Origin: Verrucomicrobiota bacterium
GTDB lineage: Bacteria; Chlamydiota; Chlamydiia; Chlamydiales; SM23-39
Direction of reading: 5' to 3'
Assembly (NCBI GenBank): GCA_018239895.1
Contig: JAFEGL010000042.1
Span: forward strand, 30,017-94,016
DNA: 64,000 bases
Shown: one piece after another, positions 1 to 8,579 of the stretch
Layout: each line of letters starts with the position of its first letter
Position numbering within the stretch: position 1 is the stretch's first letter
Program-made: the position numbers and the translations under genes
Notes under the pieces: generated by a model
What the model saw: the letters and a program-made list of their open reading frames with translations, nothing else
What the model was told of the DNA's origin: nothing
The model's database searches: none

Positions 1-1113
1 GTCGACGAAATCTGTGACGATGAGATCGTCGACGCCGAAAAGGATATACTCAGAGGGAGAATTGAAGACCGCCTCTAAAACGAGAGGCTGAAAATCCTTG
101 TGAGGCTTCGATGATTGGCGGATGAAGCGAACAGCGGGAAAAGCGGCCTGAACCTCCCCGTAGCCTCGCGCATAGCGTTCATCGCTGGCTCGGTAAAGAA
201 CGGTGCACCTCTCAAGGCCCGAAAGATACCGGAGCGCCGATTCGAGCGTCGCGTAGAGTTGAAGAGGTCTATCGTAAGAGAAAACGAGAAGATCGGCTCT
301 TTTGACCGTGGTTGCCGAGGAAGGAAATGAGGCCAACGGCTCATAATCAGTTCGGAGCGCAGCAAAGCTGGGCGCTTTTTGTTCAGGGCTAAAGCCCGCC
401 AGGTTGGCGAATGAAAGCGGTTCAGAGATGGAACGGATTCGGCCGCCTGCCATAGCTGTAAGAGGTTTTAAGTAGGAATCGCGGGAAAGAGAGAGAACTC
501 CCTCCGCCGAAAAGAGATCTTCGAGGTGGACCTGCTTCAAGAGCCCCGCATAAAAGGCGTTCAATCCTCCTGGACAATCCATCTCGTATTGAGGATAGCT
601 AATCGCAGAAGAGGAGGCGATCCAGACGTCGGGATTTTGAAAGGCCCCATTCAATCGAGTCAAAACCCCTTCGTGGGTAAGCCAATCTTTTGCCTCTAAA
701 GGAATCGCCACCTCCCGGTCGGAGCAGCTCTCCGCCGCCCGATAGAGAGAGGCGCAGGGGCCAAGCCTCTTTTCATTCCGGATCAAAATCACTCGGTCAA
801 CCTGGTGGTTGTCGACGATAAAATTGTGGGCGACATCCGACGTCCCGTCGGTCGATGCGTCATCGATGAAAATAACCCGATAATAGTCGTAATCTTGGGC
901 AAAGATCGAGGCCAAAGTCCTCTCGCACCAAGCCGCCTGGTTCGAGGCATAAACGATGAAAGCGAACGAGTGGTACTGTGCGAGAGGAAATTCCCTTTCG
1001 GGATGAACTTTTATCCGCACCGGTTCCTTGGCTTGGGTCAACGGCCCCTCCCCCATCTGAAATCCGAAGAAACCTGCAGCGGCAGCTAGCAAAATGAGGA
1101 GAGGTCTATTCAT
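1..1113 (-). CDS. Two-domain GT-A glycosyltransferase (partial, runs off the left edge)
   Basis: The reverse strand reads open from an ATG at 1113 to base 1 (371 codons) without a stop, so the C-terminus lies outside the window. It opens with a hydrophobic signal-anchor (RPLLILLAAAAGFFGF). A GT2-like domain follows, with FIDDASTDGTS near residue 75. A second GT-A-like segment starts near residue 275 (ADLLVFSYDRPLQL) and carries a DxD-like GVDD near its end. In the first domain the position where its neighbour has VGGDD reads LEAKD, so the metal-binding DxD looks lost there. The start overlaps the end of the upstream glycosyltransferase by 8 bases, which suggests coupled translation. The activity is probably sugar transfer at the inner membrane; substrate unknown. 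Confidence 0.75.
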   Translation of the reverse strand, partial: MNRPLLILLAAAAGFFGFQMGEGPLTQAKEPVRIKVHPEREFPLAQYHSFAFIVYASNQAAWCERTLASIFAQDYDYYRVIFIDDASTDGTSDVAHNFIVDNHQVDRVILIRNEKRLGPCASLYRAAESCSDREVAIPLEAKDWLTHEGVLTRLNGAFQNPDVWIASSSAISYPQYEMDCPGGLNAFYAGLLKQVHLEDLFSAEGVLSLSRDSYLKPLTAMAGGRIRSISEPLSFANLAGFSPEQKAPSFAALRTDYEPLASFPSSATTVKRADLLVFSYDRPLQLYATLESALRYLSGLERCTVLYRASDERYARGYGEVQAAFPAVRFIRQSSKPHKDFQPLVLEAVFNSPSEYILFGVDDLIVTDFVD

Positions 1114-2014
1114 GGGTGTTTTCAGTTACCAGTGTTGACGTGGGAGAATAGGAGGTTAAAGCGCGGACATACCGTTCGCACCGGAGTGCAAATTCCCGAT
1201 CTTCGCGAGGCTCTGCCGTCCGGTTCGAAATGTAGAGAATTTCAGGAATGAATTGGAAGTGATCTTCGGCGAGCTCGAGAAGCGGAATCATGAGGGCGAC
1301 ATCGGCGGCCGCCATGAGGAACTGTCCTTGATAGGAAAGGTCAGAATCATCCACCTGCTTAAATAGCCCCGCGTAAAATGTCTTTAGATGGGAAGAGACG
1401 AAAGAGTGTCCCCGGAATCCTTTTTCTTTCCACTCATTAAGTTTAAACGGTTTGGATGCGCCCAGCCGGTAGTGGGGAAATTCTCGGCTTTGACCGTAGG
1501 TGAGCCACAGATCAGGGTCGGCGTAGTATTCGTTCAATCGGTTGAGAACCCACTCGTGGGCAAGCCAATCGTCCCCGCCGACAAGAACTACAATCTCTTG
1601 ATCGGGACATCTCCGGATGGCCTGCGACCAGGAAGCGAGTTCGCCAAGACGCTCTTCGTTCCGAACAAAAGTCGTGCGGCCTATCTGGCCGCTATTGTAG
1701 ATCAAATCGCGAGCCAATGAGAAACTCCCATCGGTCGAAGCATCGTCGACATAAATCAGTCGGTAGTTGTCGTAGTGCTGGGAGAAGATCGATCGGAGAG
1801 TTTTTTCTACCGAAGCGCCGTTGTTATAGCCGACAACTAAAATGGCAAACGGACGATTTTCAAGAGGATAATCGGTGGGATAAAAGTGGTTATTGAGATT
1901 CTCTTCGCCACTGCACGCGAGAGGGGAAGAGTGCATTCGGCTCCACTGGCCTGCAAAAAACCCACCCGCATAGATTGCTATCAAAAAAAAACCAGCAAGA
2001 ATGATCTTTTTCAC
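1106..2014 (-). CDS. Membrane-anchored family 2 glycosyltransferase
   Basis: A 302-residue protein. An N-terminal hydrophobic anchor (residues 3-22) is followed by a GT2 (GT-A) domain: AILVVGYNNGASVEKTLRS near residue 58, the nucleotide-sugar motif YVDDASTDGS near residue 90, and a DxD-type VGGDDW near residue 145. This is the standard layout of inverting GT2 enzymes that use NDP-sugars. The start codon is GTG (2014). It is a paralogue of the downstream two-domain gene, which it overlaps by 8 bases, and here the DxD is intact. Donor and acceptor cannot be read from sequence. Surface or envelope glycan synthesis is the likeliest role given the anchor and the neighbouring transferases. Confidence 0.8.
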   Translation of the reverse strand: MKKIILAGFFLIAIYAGGFFAGQWSRMHSSPLACSGEENLNNHFYPTDYPLENRPFAILVVGYNNGASVEKTLRSIFSQHYDNYRLIYVDDASTDGSFSLARDLIYNSGQIGRTTFVRNEERLGELASWSQAIRRCPDQEIVVLVGGDDWLAHEWVLNRLNEYYADPDLWLTYGQSREFPHYRLGASKPFKLNEWKEKGFRGHSFVSSHLKTFYAGLFKQVDDSDLSYQGQFLMAAADVALMIPLLELAEDHFQFIPEILYISNRTAEPREDREFALRCERYVRALTSYSPTSTLVTENTHE

Positions 2015-2041
2015 ACTTGCTGATTTTTAACCGAAACGGCG

Positions 2042-2626
2042 TTACCTGCAAGAACTTTTGTTCCAGCCGATCCACTGAAGAACTTTCATCGAGAGAACGA
2101 GCTTAAAAACATCGGCAGCTAAAAAAGGGAGAACGCCGAGAGTGAAAGCCTGTTGAATTCCGACGAACGAGCTCAAGTAGGCGGTTCCGAGCAGATAAAT
2201 AATGCCGAGACCTGCCGATAAGGAGGCTAGGGCCATCGGAAGAGTTCTTCTTTGGAGTTTCTCGCCAATCAGGCCAGTCACATAGGCGGCGACGAGATAG
2301 CCGATGAGATAGCCACCGGTCGGCCCCAGAAACGTCAAAATCCCCGCTTTGCCCAGCGCAAAGACGGGAAGCCCCATCGCCCCTTGGACCAAAAAGCAGA
2401 ACACAGCCGCAGAGCCTCTCTTGCTGCCCAAAAGGAGAGCCATCATCAGAATGACAATATTTTGGAAAGCTATAGGAACGGGGGTCATCGGCAAAGGGAT
2501 AGCGATCAAGCTGCAAAGGCCGATGAGGATGCTGCCCAAGAGGACAATCGCTCCATCTCGATAGATAGAATCCTTTTTCATTTCGAGCGATACCGTTTTA
2601 GCAAAAGACATGAAATACCTATACAT
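2042..2626 (-). CDS. bioY: Biotin ECF transporter S component BioY
   Basis: 194 residues, about six membrane segments. It carries the BioY hallmarks: the PMTPVPIAFQN loop near residue 47, LLGSKRGSAAVFCFL near 65, GAMGLPVF near 82 and FLGPTGGYLIGYL near 100. BioY is the substrate-binding membrane subunit for biotin uptake. No BioM/BioN ATPase or permease genes lie nearby; solitary BioY is known in chlamydiae, which scavenge host biotin. The first ATG (2626) overlaps the preceding gene by 8 bases. The next ATG, at 2611 (MSFAKTV), has a weak AGG upstream and could be the real start. Confidence 0.93.
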   Translation of the reverse strand: MYRYFMSFAKTVSLEMKKDSIYRDGAIVLLGSILIGLCSLIAIPLPMTPVPIAFQNIVILMMALLLGSKRGSAAVFCFLVQGAMGLPVFALGKAGILTFLGPTGGYLIGYLVAAYVTGLIGEKLQRRTLPMALASLSAGLGIIYLLGTAYLSSFVGIQQAFTLGVLPFLAADVFKLVLSMKVLQWIGWNKSSCR

Positions 2627-3377
2627 ACGTGTTTAAAAGTTTGTCCCAATCGACGCAAGGCGAGGCGAAGTCAGGTTCGGCGTGGGTCGACCAGCCGGGC
2701 ATCGGAGAAATGAGCCTGGCTCCCCGCTTGGTCAAATGGGAAAATTTCTCATGATCGGCGCTGATTTTACGCCCTTCTGAGTATTTTCGGTGGATCGGAA
2801 GATCGCGCATCAAAGTTTCATACCGGACAGCAAACGTGTGGGTTGTGGAAGGGATCGTCCGCCAGTGGCACGACGGTGTGAAGAAGATTTTCGATGTGAG
2901 GTTCTTGTACATCGGCAGAAAGTACTTATCTCGATGATCGTAAAGAGTGACATATTCAGCGCCCTCTACGGAAAATCCTTCGAGCAAGATGTCGATCCAA
3001 CCGTCTCGATGAAGATAATCATCCTCCACAAAATAGACGACCGTTTGAGGGTGAAGCTTCAGTTTCTCAACATAGTCGAGCAGCTGGAGAAAAGAGCTCG
3101 CCTCGGTCCCTCCCCGGAATTCAACAACGGGGTCGGTTTCTCTTAAGAAATGGTCGGCCCGCTTCCCCTTGGCCAAGTCGAGAAAGAAAGTGATATCGGC
3201 CTTTTGCGGCTCTAAAGTATAGAGCAAATTTCGGTAGCAGATTTCGCGGCTGAACTGATCGAACCGCTTCTTATGTTGGCTGATGCAGGAGGATATACAA
3301 TGGCGAGAAAAAATCTGGATCCGACCCAAAGGAGGAAGTAGTTTTTTCTCTCGAAAATTCCGCCAACCCCAAATCAT
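2619..3377 (-). CDS. Glycosyltransferase-like protein with EDD motif
   Basis: 252 residues from the ATG at 3377, chosen because AGGGAGA sits five bases upstream; an earlier in-frame start at 3428 would run into the NUDIX gene. The central region resembles a GT-A nucleotide-sugar site: a hydrophobic strand VVYFVEDDYLHRDGW near residue 122 supplies the acidic DxD-like cluster, and TFAVRYETLMRDL near 185 resembles the conserved region that follows it in sialyl/hexosyl GT-A enzymes. No signal peptide or membrane span is evident. It lies in the same direction as the two transferases beyond bioY. The exact family is not recognised; glycosyltransferase is an inference from fold-like motifs. Confidence 0.6.
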   Translation of the reverse strand: MIWGWRNFREKKLLPPLGRIQIFSRHCISSCISQHKKRFDQFSREICYRNLLYTLEPQKADITFFLDLAKGKRADHFLRETDPVVEFRGGTEASSFLQLLDYVEKLKLHPQTVVYFVEDDYLHRDGWIDILLEGFSVEGAEYVTLYDHRDKYFLPMYKNLTSKIFFTPSCHWRTIPSTTHTFAVRYETLMRDLPIHRKYSEGRKISADHEKFSHLTKRGARLISPMPGWSTHAEPDFASPCVDWDKLLNTYV

Positions 3378-3402
3378 CGAATCTCCCTGAATTGAAAATA
3401 GA

Positions 3403-3831
3403 CTAAAGACTTGGTAGGATTTTTGCAACCTGGGCTAAGATCGTTTTCCCTTCTTGGTGGGTGATCTTATCGTAGGCTTGAGGAAAAGGAATCCAAACGC
3501 CATCTTGGATCTCTTGTTTCTGGAGCTCGATCTCCCCTTTGACTTCTGCAACAAAGTAGTAGACCTTTTTCGAGATGCGGCGCCCTTCTAACGAGAACTG
3601 GTACTGCTCCATGAGGGGCTCCTTTTGGAGAAAACGGACTACTTCGAGGTTTGTCTCCTCTTTGAGTTCTCGGCAAGCGGCCTCTTCTCTCGTCTCATCC
3701 TTCTCTGCATGCCCTTTGGGGAACCCCCAATACCTTCCATGTTTATGCTGAATTAAGAACACTTCCCAATATCCGCGGGCGCGCGAGAGGGGAACTACGC
3801 CAAACGACTCGTCGTGATGGATCGTTCTCAT
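3403..3831 (-). CDS. NUDIX hydrolase, probably Ap4A-type
   Basis: 142 residues with a complete Nudix box starting at about residue 37: GFPKGHAEKDETREEAACRELKEETNL, split here as GFPKGHAEKD / ETREEAACRELKEET, matching G-x5-E-x7-REUxEExGU with the catalytic E residues in place. The short size and KHGRYWGFPKGH context resemble bis(5'-nucleosyl)-tetraphosphatases, which clear dinucleoside polyphosphates. The start codon overlaps the fabF stop by four bases (ATGA, 3828-3831), so the two are translationally coupled. The same fabF-NUDIX pairing is, as I recall, found in C. trachomatis (CT770-CT771). Exact substrate uncertain. Confidence 0.88.
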   Translation of the reverse strand: MRTIHHDESFGVVPLSRARGYWEVFLIQHKHGRYWGFPKGHAEKDETREEAACRELKEETNLEVVRFLQKEPLMEQYQFSLEGRRISKKVYYFVAEVKGEIELQKQEIQDGVWIPFPQAYDKITHQEGKTILAQVAKILPSL

Positions 3832-5078
3832 GCTGAATAAGCCGCAAAAACTAGAGTGGAGTTGTGGCCGCCGAATCCAAACGAGTTGGAGAGGGCGACG
3901 TCGACTTTGTGTTCAATCGGATGGTTGGGAACCACATCGATCCCTTCGATGCCGGGATCTGGGTTTTCCAAGTTAATGGTCGGGTGCAATTTTCCAGTCC
4001 GGATCGCTTGGATCGTCGCGATCGCCTCGATACCGCCGGCAGCTCCCAAGCAGTGGCCGATCATCGACTTCGTTGCGTTGACTTTGATTTTCCCCATCTG
4101 GTCGCCGAATATGTTCCGCAGCGCCTGGATTTCGCACATATCTCCCGCGAGCGTCGATGTGGCGTGGGCATTGATGTAATTCACCCTCTTCTGATCTACG
4201 CCAGCATCTTTCAACGCCTGCGCAATGCAGGTGCCGACGCCGAGGCCGTCAGAGCGGGGATCGGTCATATGGTGGGCGTCGCAATTGACAGCGCCGCCTA
4301 AGTATTCTGCATAGATTGGAGCTCCGCGCGCCAGAGCATGCTCTAAGCTTTCCAACACGAGGACGCCGGCGCCCTCTCCCATGACGAATCCATCTCTCCC
4401 TTGGTCCCAAGGTCTGGAGGCTTTCGTCGGGTCTTCATTTCTTGTCGACAAGGCACGGCAAGCAACGAAACCGGCCAAACCGATCGGGCTCAAAGGAGCT
4501 TCCGCTCCACCGCAAACCATCAAATCGGCTGTCCCTTGTCGGATCTGTTCAGCAGCTGCGTGGATGCAGTAATTCGAAGTGGCGCAGGCGGTCGAGATCG
4601 AGTAGTTAGGTCCCATGAACCCCAAATCAATGGCCAAAAGAGCGCCGCCCATATTTGTGATGATGAACGGAACGAAAAACGGGGTCAATCTCTTGAAGCT
4701 TTTCGTGATGATCGTATCGACGCCGTCGTAGAAGCTGTTCATGCCGCCCATGCCGGAGCCGACAATGATGCCGCAGCGGGCTTTATCCAGCCCCTCTAAC
4801 TCTTTAAGTCCAGCGCTCTCGAGCGCTTTTTTTCCAGCGACCATTGTGTATCGGATGAATGGGTCGACGCGGCGGGCCTGTTTTTTATCCATGTAGTCGC
4901 CCACATCGAAGTTTCGGATGGCGCCGGCGAAGCGTGTTGGGTAATCGGCGCAGGGGAATTCTTCAATGGGGACGATTCCGCTCTTGCCGGCCAGCAACTG
5001 TTCATAGAAATGTTCCACATCGTTCCCAAAGCAGGAGACGACGCCCATTCCCGTAACTACGATTCTTTTCTTTGCCAT
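3828..5078 (-). CDS. fabF: 3-oxoacyl-[ACP] synthase II
   Basis: 416 residues. Thiolase-fold condensing enzyme that elongates acyl-ACP with malonyl-ACP in type II fatty acid synthesis in the cytoplasm. It starts MAKKRIVVTGMGVVSCFG; the ATG at 5078 has GAGGAT upstream, whereas the seven extra codons before it do not fit the family. The active-site cysteine lies in STACATSNYC near residue 167, and the two histidines in NAHATSTLAGD and SMIGHCLGAAGG complete the Cys-His-His triad. Length matches the family. It precedes and overlaps the NUDIX gene. A 174-base gap separates it from rsfS upstream. Confidence 0.97.
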   Translation of the reverse strand: MAKKRIVVTGMGVVSCFGNDVEHFYEQLLAGKSGIVPIEEFPCADYPTRFAGAIRNFDVGDYMDKKQARRVDPFIRYTMVAGKKALESAGLKELEGLDKARCGIIVGSGMGGMNSFYDGVDTIITKSFKRLTPFFVPFIITNMGGALLAIDLGFMGPNYSISTACATSNYCIHAAAEQIRQGTADLMVCGGAEAPLSPIGLAGFVACRALSTRNEDPTKASRPWDQGRDGFVMGEGAGVLVLESLEHALARGAPIYAEYLGGAVNCDAHHMTDPRSDGLGVGTCIAQALKDAGVDQKRVNYINAHATSTLAGDMCEIQALRNIFGDQMGKIKVNATKSMIGHCLGAAGGIEAIATIQAIRTGKLHPTINLENPDPGIEGIDVVPNHPIEHKVDVALSNSFGFGGHNSTLVFAAYSA

Positions 5079-5252
5079 TCTATCCTCGAGAAAGCCCAAT
5101 ATTGTATCAAAATATTTTCTTGAGATAAAGCTATTTCTCTATCCCGAGGCACCATGATAACACACCCGCCCCCCCACAAACAACGGGTAAAAAAAAGTAT
5201 ATACGATCAAGCCGCTCGGAGAACCGGACCCTTCGACTGTCCGGGGTTTGTG

Positions 5253-5636
5253 TTAGCCTTTTTCGCCCATGGCGGGATTGGTGATGGAGATGTTGAGGTC
5301 GACGATCTTGCTGTCCCCCCAGAGCCGCTCGAGAGAGTATTTTTCGCGAAGGCCAGGCATGAATATGTGGACCATCACTTCGCAGTAGTCGATCACAGCC
5401 CAGTCGCCGCTTTGCAACCCTTCAGTATGCACCGGCGTCTCCCCTTTCTGCTTGAGCTCCTCGACAATCGATTTGCCGATCGAAGAAACGTGGCGGTCCA
5501 CATTCCCCTCTGCAATCAAGATGTAGTCAGTGATGCTCGAGATCCCTCGGACGTCGAGGGCTAGGATGTTAGAACCTTTTTTGTCGTAAATTACTTGAGC
5601 TATGTCGTTTAATGTATCCAGAGAATTCCTACCCAT
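5253..5636 (-). CDS. rsfS: Ribosomal silencing factor RsfS (Iojap/YbeB)
   Basis: 127 residues, typical of the family. It binds ribosomal protein uL14 on the large subunit and blocks subunit joining when nutrients are short. Diagnostic segments are ILALDVRGISSITDYILIAEG near residue 24 (split: ILALDVRGIS / SITDYILIAEG), GLQSGDWAVIDY near 75 and VMVHIF near 90. The gene lies upstream of fabF in the same direction, an order shared with Chlamydiaceae. The C-terminus is slightly extended (LNISITNPAMGEKG). Immediately upstream lies a MITE-like repeat (5692-5870), so its promoter is either within or just downstream of that element. Confidence 0.95.
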   Translation of the reverse strand: MGRNSLDTLNDIAQVIYDKKGSNILALDVRGISSITDYILIAEGNVDRHVSSIGKSIVEELKQKGETPVHTEGLQSGDWAVIDYCEVMVHIFMPGLREKYSLERLWGDSKIVDLNISITNPAMGEKG

Positions 5637-5691
5637 AATTGGAAAATATGAAAAGTTGTTTTTTTGGCCAAGAGGTTTTTATTTCGGTAAA

Positions 5692-5870
5692 GGGTAGCCC
5701 TTACCGAGGGGTGCTTGAGATATGCGAAGCGCGGGTGATCGAGCTGCAAGGAGCCCCGCAGGGGTTTTCCCGAAGCGGACGACCCCGCAGCGGGTCGGCG
5801 ATGCAGGGCGACGCCGCAGATCACTCACCCCCGCAAGCAGATCTTAAGCACTACTTGGTAAGGACTACCC
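5692..5870. repeat. MITE-like element, family A, with terminal inverted repeats
   Basis: A 179-bp GC-rich element between rsfS and nadD. The first 30 bases (5692-5721, beginning GGGTAGCCCTTACC) and the reverse complement of the last 30 (5841-5870, beginning GGGTAGTCCTTACC) agree at 25 of 30 positions. The interior contains small palindromes such as CCCCGCAGGGG and CCCCGCAGCGGGT. A second copy starts at 63899 and runs off the window; the two share nearly all of about 80 bases from the TGAG segment onward. No ORF is present, as expected for a non-autonomous element. The right end overlaps the last codons of nadD and provides its TAG stop. Confidence 0.85.
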
Positions 5871-6410
5871 CGAGGAGTATAGGCGATGGGAATGGATGTA
5901 GTCCAGCGCTTTCGCTGGGACTAGGTGACCGCAGTACAGATTTTTTTTGAGGCGGGAGCGGATCTCAGTGCTCGAAATGTCCATCCGCTTTGTAGGGGTA
6001 AGACCTTTTTGAGTAGAGGCTAAGCCTCGCTGGCCGATCAGCGGCGGGGCGAGCCGAATGAGCTCTTCATATTCCTTCCACTGGGGGAGCTCGAGGGCCG
6101 TCTCCTCGGAGAGGAGGAGATGGTATTGGTTTTCTGAGGAAAGAGATCGGATCGTGTCGATTGTGTATGAGGTTCCGCCCCGGTCGATCTCTGTAGAAAG
6201 TACTTTGAAATGGGGGATCTCTTCAACGGCGAGTTGAACCATCTTGAGCCGATGGTGCGGATTTTGCGACGACTTGAAGGGAGAGGTGAAGGCGGGACAC
6301 ACCCAAACGGAGTCGAGATGGTGCGCCTCCGCCAATTGCAGGGCGAGGTAGATGTGCCCGAAATGGATCGGGTCGAAACTTCCTCCAAAAAAGCCGATTT
6401 TTTTCTTCAT
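5865..6410 (-). CDS. nadD: Nicotinate-nucleotide adenylyltransferase
   Basis: 181 residues from the ATG at 6410. It converts NaMN plus ATP to deamido-NAD in NAD synthesis. The N-terminus KKIGFFGGSFDPIHFGHIYLA carries the GGSFDPxHxGH nucleotidyltransferase motif (read as GGSFDPIHFGH), and MDISSTEIRSRLKK near residue 147 is the ISSTxIR signature. The open frame continues about 100 codons upstream but only as an antisense shadow of glnN, so it was trimmed. The start overlaps the glnN stop by four bases (ATGA). The stop codon (5865-5867) lies inside the terminal repeat of a MITE-like element, so the C-terminal residues SSG may be insertion-derived. nadC is at 28 kb. Confidence 0.93.
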   Translation of the reverse strand: MKKKIGFFGGSFDPIHFGHIYLALQLAEAHHLDSVWVCPAFTSPFKSSQNPHHRLKMVQLAVEEIPHFKVLSTEIDRGGTSYTIDTIRSLSSENQYHLLLSEETALELPQWKEYEELIRLAPPLIGQRGLASTQKGLTPTKRMDISSTEIRSRLKKNLYCGHLVPAKALDYIHSHRLYSSG

Positions 6411-8572
6411 ATGATGAACAGCAGTTCGCGGTATTTCGGCAAGGGCCAAACGGCGTTGTCGACAACCGCTTCGAGCCGGTCGATAAGCCGTCGAGCTTCT
6501 TCCATCTTGGGAGAGGCGAGTTCGCAAAAGACTTTTGCCTTGGCTTCCCAGCCGAGATCGGCCGTTTGTTTGGCCACCCGCTCCACTTCGTCGATCGCCG
6601 CGATGGAATCGCCGATGAGGGAGACGAGTGAGGAGAGCTGATCGAGAAGACGAGTTTCCGGGTTGATCTTCAACTCGGAGAGGACTGCAAGCGAGCGGCC
6701 CAGTTTCTCCTGCCAAGTGACAGCAGCGGGGAGAATCTGCGTCCGGAAGAGCTCTATCATCAGGTTGGCCTCGATTTGGACCGTCTTCGCATATTGCTCG
6801 ACTTGGATTTCGTAGCGGCTGTGGAGCTCGTGCTCGCTCAAGACGCCGGTGAGAGCGCGGATGGTGCTTTTATCGAGCATAGCTGCGTAAGCGTGGTAGC
6901 TTTTCCGGATATTCGGCAATCCCCTCTTCTCAGCCTCTTTTTCCCATTCGGCCGAGTAGCCGTTTCCTCCAAAAATGACGGGCTGGGAAGCGAGAAGAGT
7001 CATCCGGAGGATTGGGAGGCACAGTTTAAATTTTTGATCGGCCCCTTTAGCTGAAGCAGCCGCTTTTTCCATCTCGTCGAGAATCTGATGGAGGCTGTCG
7101 GCGACGATGGCGTTGAGCGCCGCGATTGGGAAGGAGCACGAGGCGGAGGCGCCGACGGCTCGAAATTCAAACTTATTGCCGGTGAAAGCAAAGAAAGATG
7201 TCCTATTTCTATCGGATCGATCAGTGGTATGGCGCGGTAGATGGGAAAGGCCAAGATCGATCTGGCGTGGCAGTTTCTCCGGTTCGATCCTCTCGTGGAT
7301 GAAATCGCTCACGAGTTTTTCGAGCGATTCTCCGAGATAGACGGAGAGAATCGTCGGAGGCGCTTCCGATCCGCCGAGCCGGTGGTCGTTCCCTGGCGAG
7401 GCGATCGTGGCCCTCAAGAGGGTCGCGTGGTGATGGACAGCCCGGATCACGGCTGTAAGGAGAGCTAGGAAGAGGAGGCTATTTTCTTTTGGATCGAGCA
7501 AGTTGAGCCCTGTATCGGTCGCAAGCGACCAGTTGCAGTGCTTTCCCGAGCCGTTGATGCCAGCAAAAGGTTTTTCATGGAATAGACAGGCCAAATCGTG
7601 CTTCACAGCTGTCTGGCGCATCAATTCCATGAGGAGCAAGTTGTGGTCGACAGCAAGCGAAGCCTTTTCAAAAAGCGGGGCCACTTCATGCTGGGCAGGA
7701 GCCACCTCGTTGTGGCGCGTCTTCAGCGGGATGCCGAGCTTTGCCGCTTCCCGCTCAAAATCGTGCATGTAGGCAAGAACGCGATCTTTCACTGAGGAAA
7801 AATAGTGGTCTTCAAGCTCTTGTCCTTTCGGGGGCCTGGCGCCAAAAACAGTTCTACCAACCAAACTCAGATCGGGACGCAATAGATAAAGGGATCGGTC
7901 AATCGCAAAATACTCTTGCTCGGCGCCCAATGTGGAATAAACAGCCCTCGCCTCAACTCCGCAGAATTTAAGAAGCCTCAACCCCGCTTCTTGGATTTTC
8001 TGTTCCGAGCGGAGCAGCGGCAATTTGTGGTCGAGCGCCTCCCCTTTCCAGGAGAAAAATACGGAAGGGATGCATAGCGTAACGCCATCTCCGCCTGTCC
8101 ACAAAAAGGGAGGAGTTGTGGGATCCCACACCGTGTAGCCGCGCGCCTCGTGGGTGCAGCGGAGCCCTCCAGATGGGAATGAAGAGGCGTCAGGTTCCCC
8201 TTGGATAAGCTCTTTGCCGCGGAATCTTTCGATCGGCTGCCCTTCTGAATTCCAAGAGAGGAATGAATCGTGTTTTTCGGCAGCAGAGTGGGTCAAGGGT
8301 TGAAACCAATGCGTATAGTGGGTGGCTCCATGTTGAATCGCCCAATCTTTCAATACCTCAGCAATCGCATCGACCTGCGATGGATCTAACCTTTCGCGCC
8401 CTTCAATCGCGTTCATGAGATTTTCTAGCGCTTTTTTGGGCAAGAGGAGCTCCATCGAACTCCGGTCAAAAACGTGGGACCCAAATTCGTTTAACTGTTT
8501 ATTGTGTCCCGATTTCAGATGTGCAGGTGATTTTTTTCCGATGGATCGGATCGATTCTAAGCGGGCGTTCAT
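6407..8572 (-). CDS. glnN: Type III glutamine synthetase
   Basis: 721 residues, the size of GSIII enzymes and far longer than GSI. It makes glutamine from glutamate, ammonia and ATP as a cytoplasmic oligomer. GSIII features seen: FGSHVFDRSSMELLLPK near residue 30, ATHYTHWFQPLTHSAAEKHDSF near 84 (ATHYTHWFQPL), AEQEYFAIDRSL near 215, a metal/glutamate site region GSGKHCNWSL near 345 and EFRAVGASASCSFP near 470. The ATG at 8572 has GGAAGACC just upstream. It follows the HAD gene by 7 bases and overlaps nadD by 4, forming one minus-strand transcription unit. Glutamine synthetase is absent from Chlamydiaceae as far as I recall, so this suggests wider nitrogen metabolism. Confidence 0.95.
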   Translation of the reverse strand: MNARLESIRSIGKKSPAHLKSGHNKQLNEFGSHVFDRSSMELLLPKKALENLMNAIEGRERLDPSQVDAIAEVLKDWAIQHGATHYTHWFQPLTHSAAEKHDSFLSWNSEGQPIERFRGKELIQGEPDASSFPSGGLRCTHEARGYTVWDPTTPPFLWTGGDGVTLCIPSVFFSWKGEALDHKLPLLRSEQKIQEAGLRLLKFCGVEARAVYSTLGAEQEYFAIDRSLYLLRPDLSLVGRTVFGARPPKGQELEDHYFSSVKDRVLAYMHDFEREAAKLGIPLKTRHNEVAPAQHEVAPLFEKASLAVDHNLLLMELMRQTAVKHDLACLFHEKPFAGINGSGKHCNWSLATDTGLNLLDPKENSLLFLALLTAVIRAVHHHATLLRATIASPGNDHRLGGSEAPPTILSVYLGESLEKLVSDFIHERIEPEKLPRQIDLGLSHLPRHTTDRSDRNRTSFFAFTGNKFEFRAVGASASCSFPIAALNAIVADSLHQILDEMEKAAASAKGADQKFKLCLPILRMTLLASQPVIFGGNGYSAEWEKEAEKRGLPNIRKSYHAYAAMLDKSTIRALTGVLSEHELHSRYEIQVEQYAKTVQIEANLMIELFRTQILPAAVTWQEKLGRSLAVLSELKINPETRLLDQLSSLVSLIGDSIAAIDEVERVAKQTADLGWEAKAKVFCELASPKMEEARRLIDRLEAVVDNAVWPLPKYRELLFII

Positions 8573-8579
8573 GGTCTTC

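Noticed and set aside
805..1089. Plus-strand ORFs in the first 1.1 kb
   Set aside because: They are shadows of the minus-strand glycosyltransferase frame, which is open across the entire 1-1113 interval and carries conserved motifs.
2103..2516. An overlapping ORF in another frame of bioY
   Set aside because: No family resemblance and Arg/Ser-rich out-of-frame composition; BioY in the main frame is unambiguous.
6411..6716. About 100 additional N-terminal codons in frame with nadD
   Set aside because: They are the antisense-strand-neighbour shadow of glnN on the same strand in another frame. The family start GGSFDPIHFGH lies directly after the ATG at 6410, which overlaps the glnN stop by ATGA.
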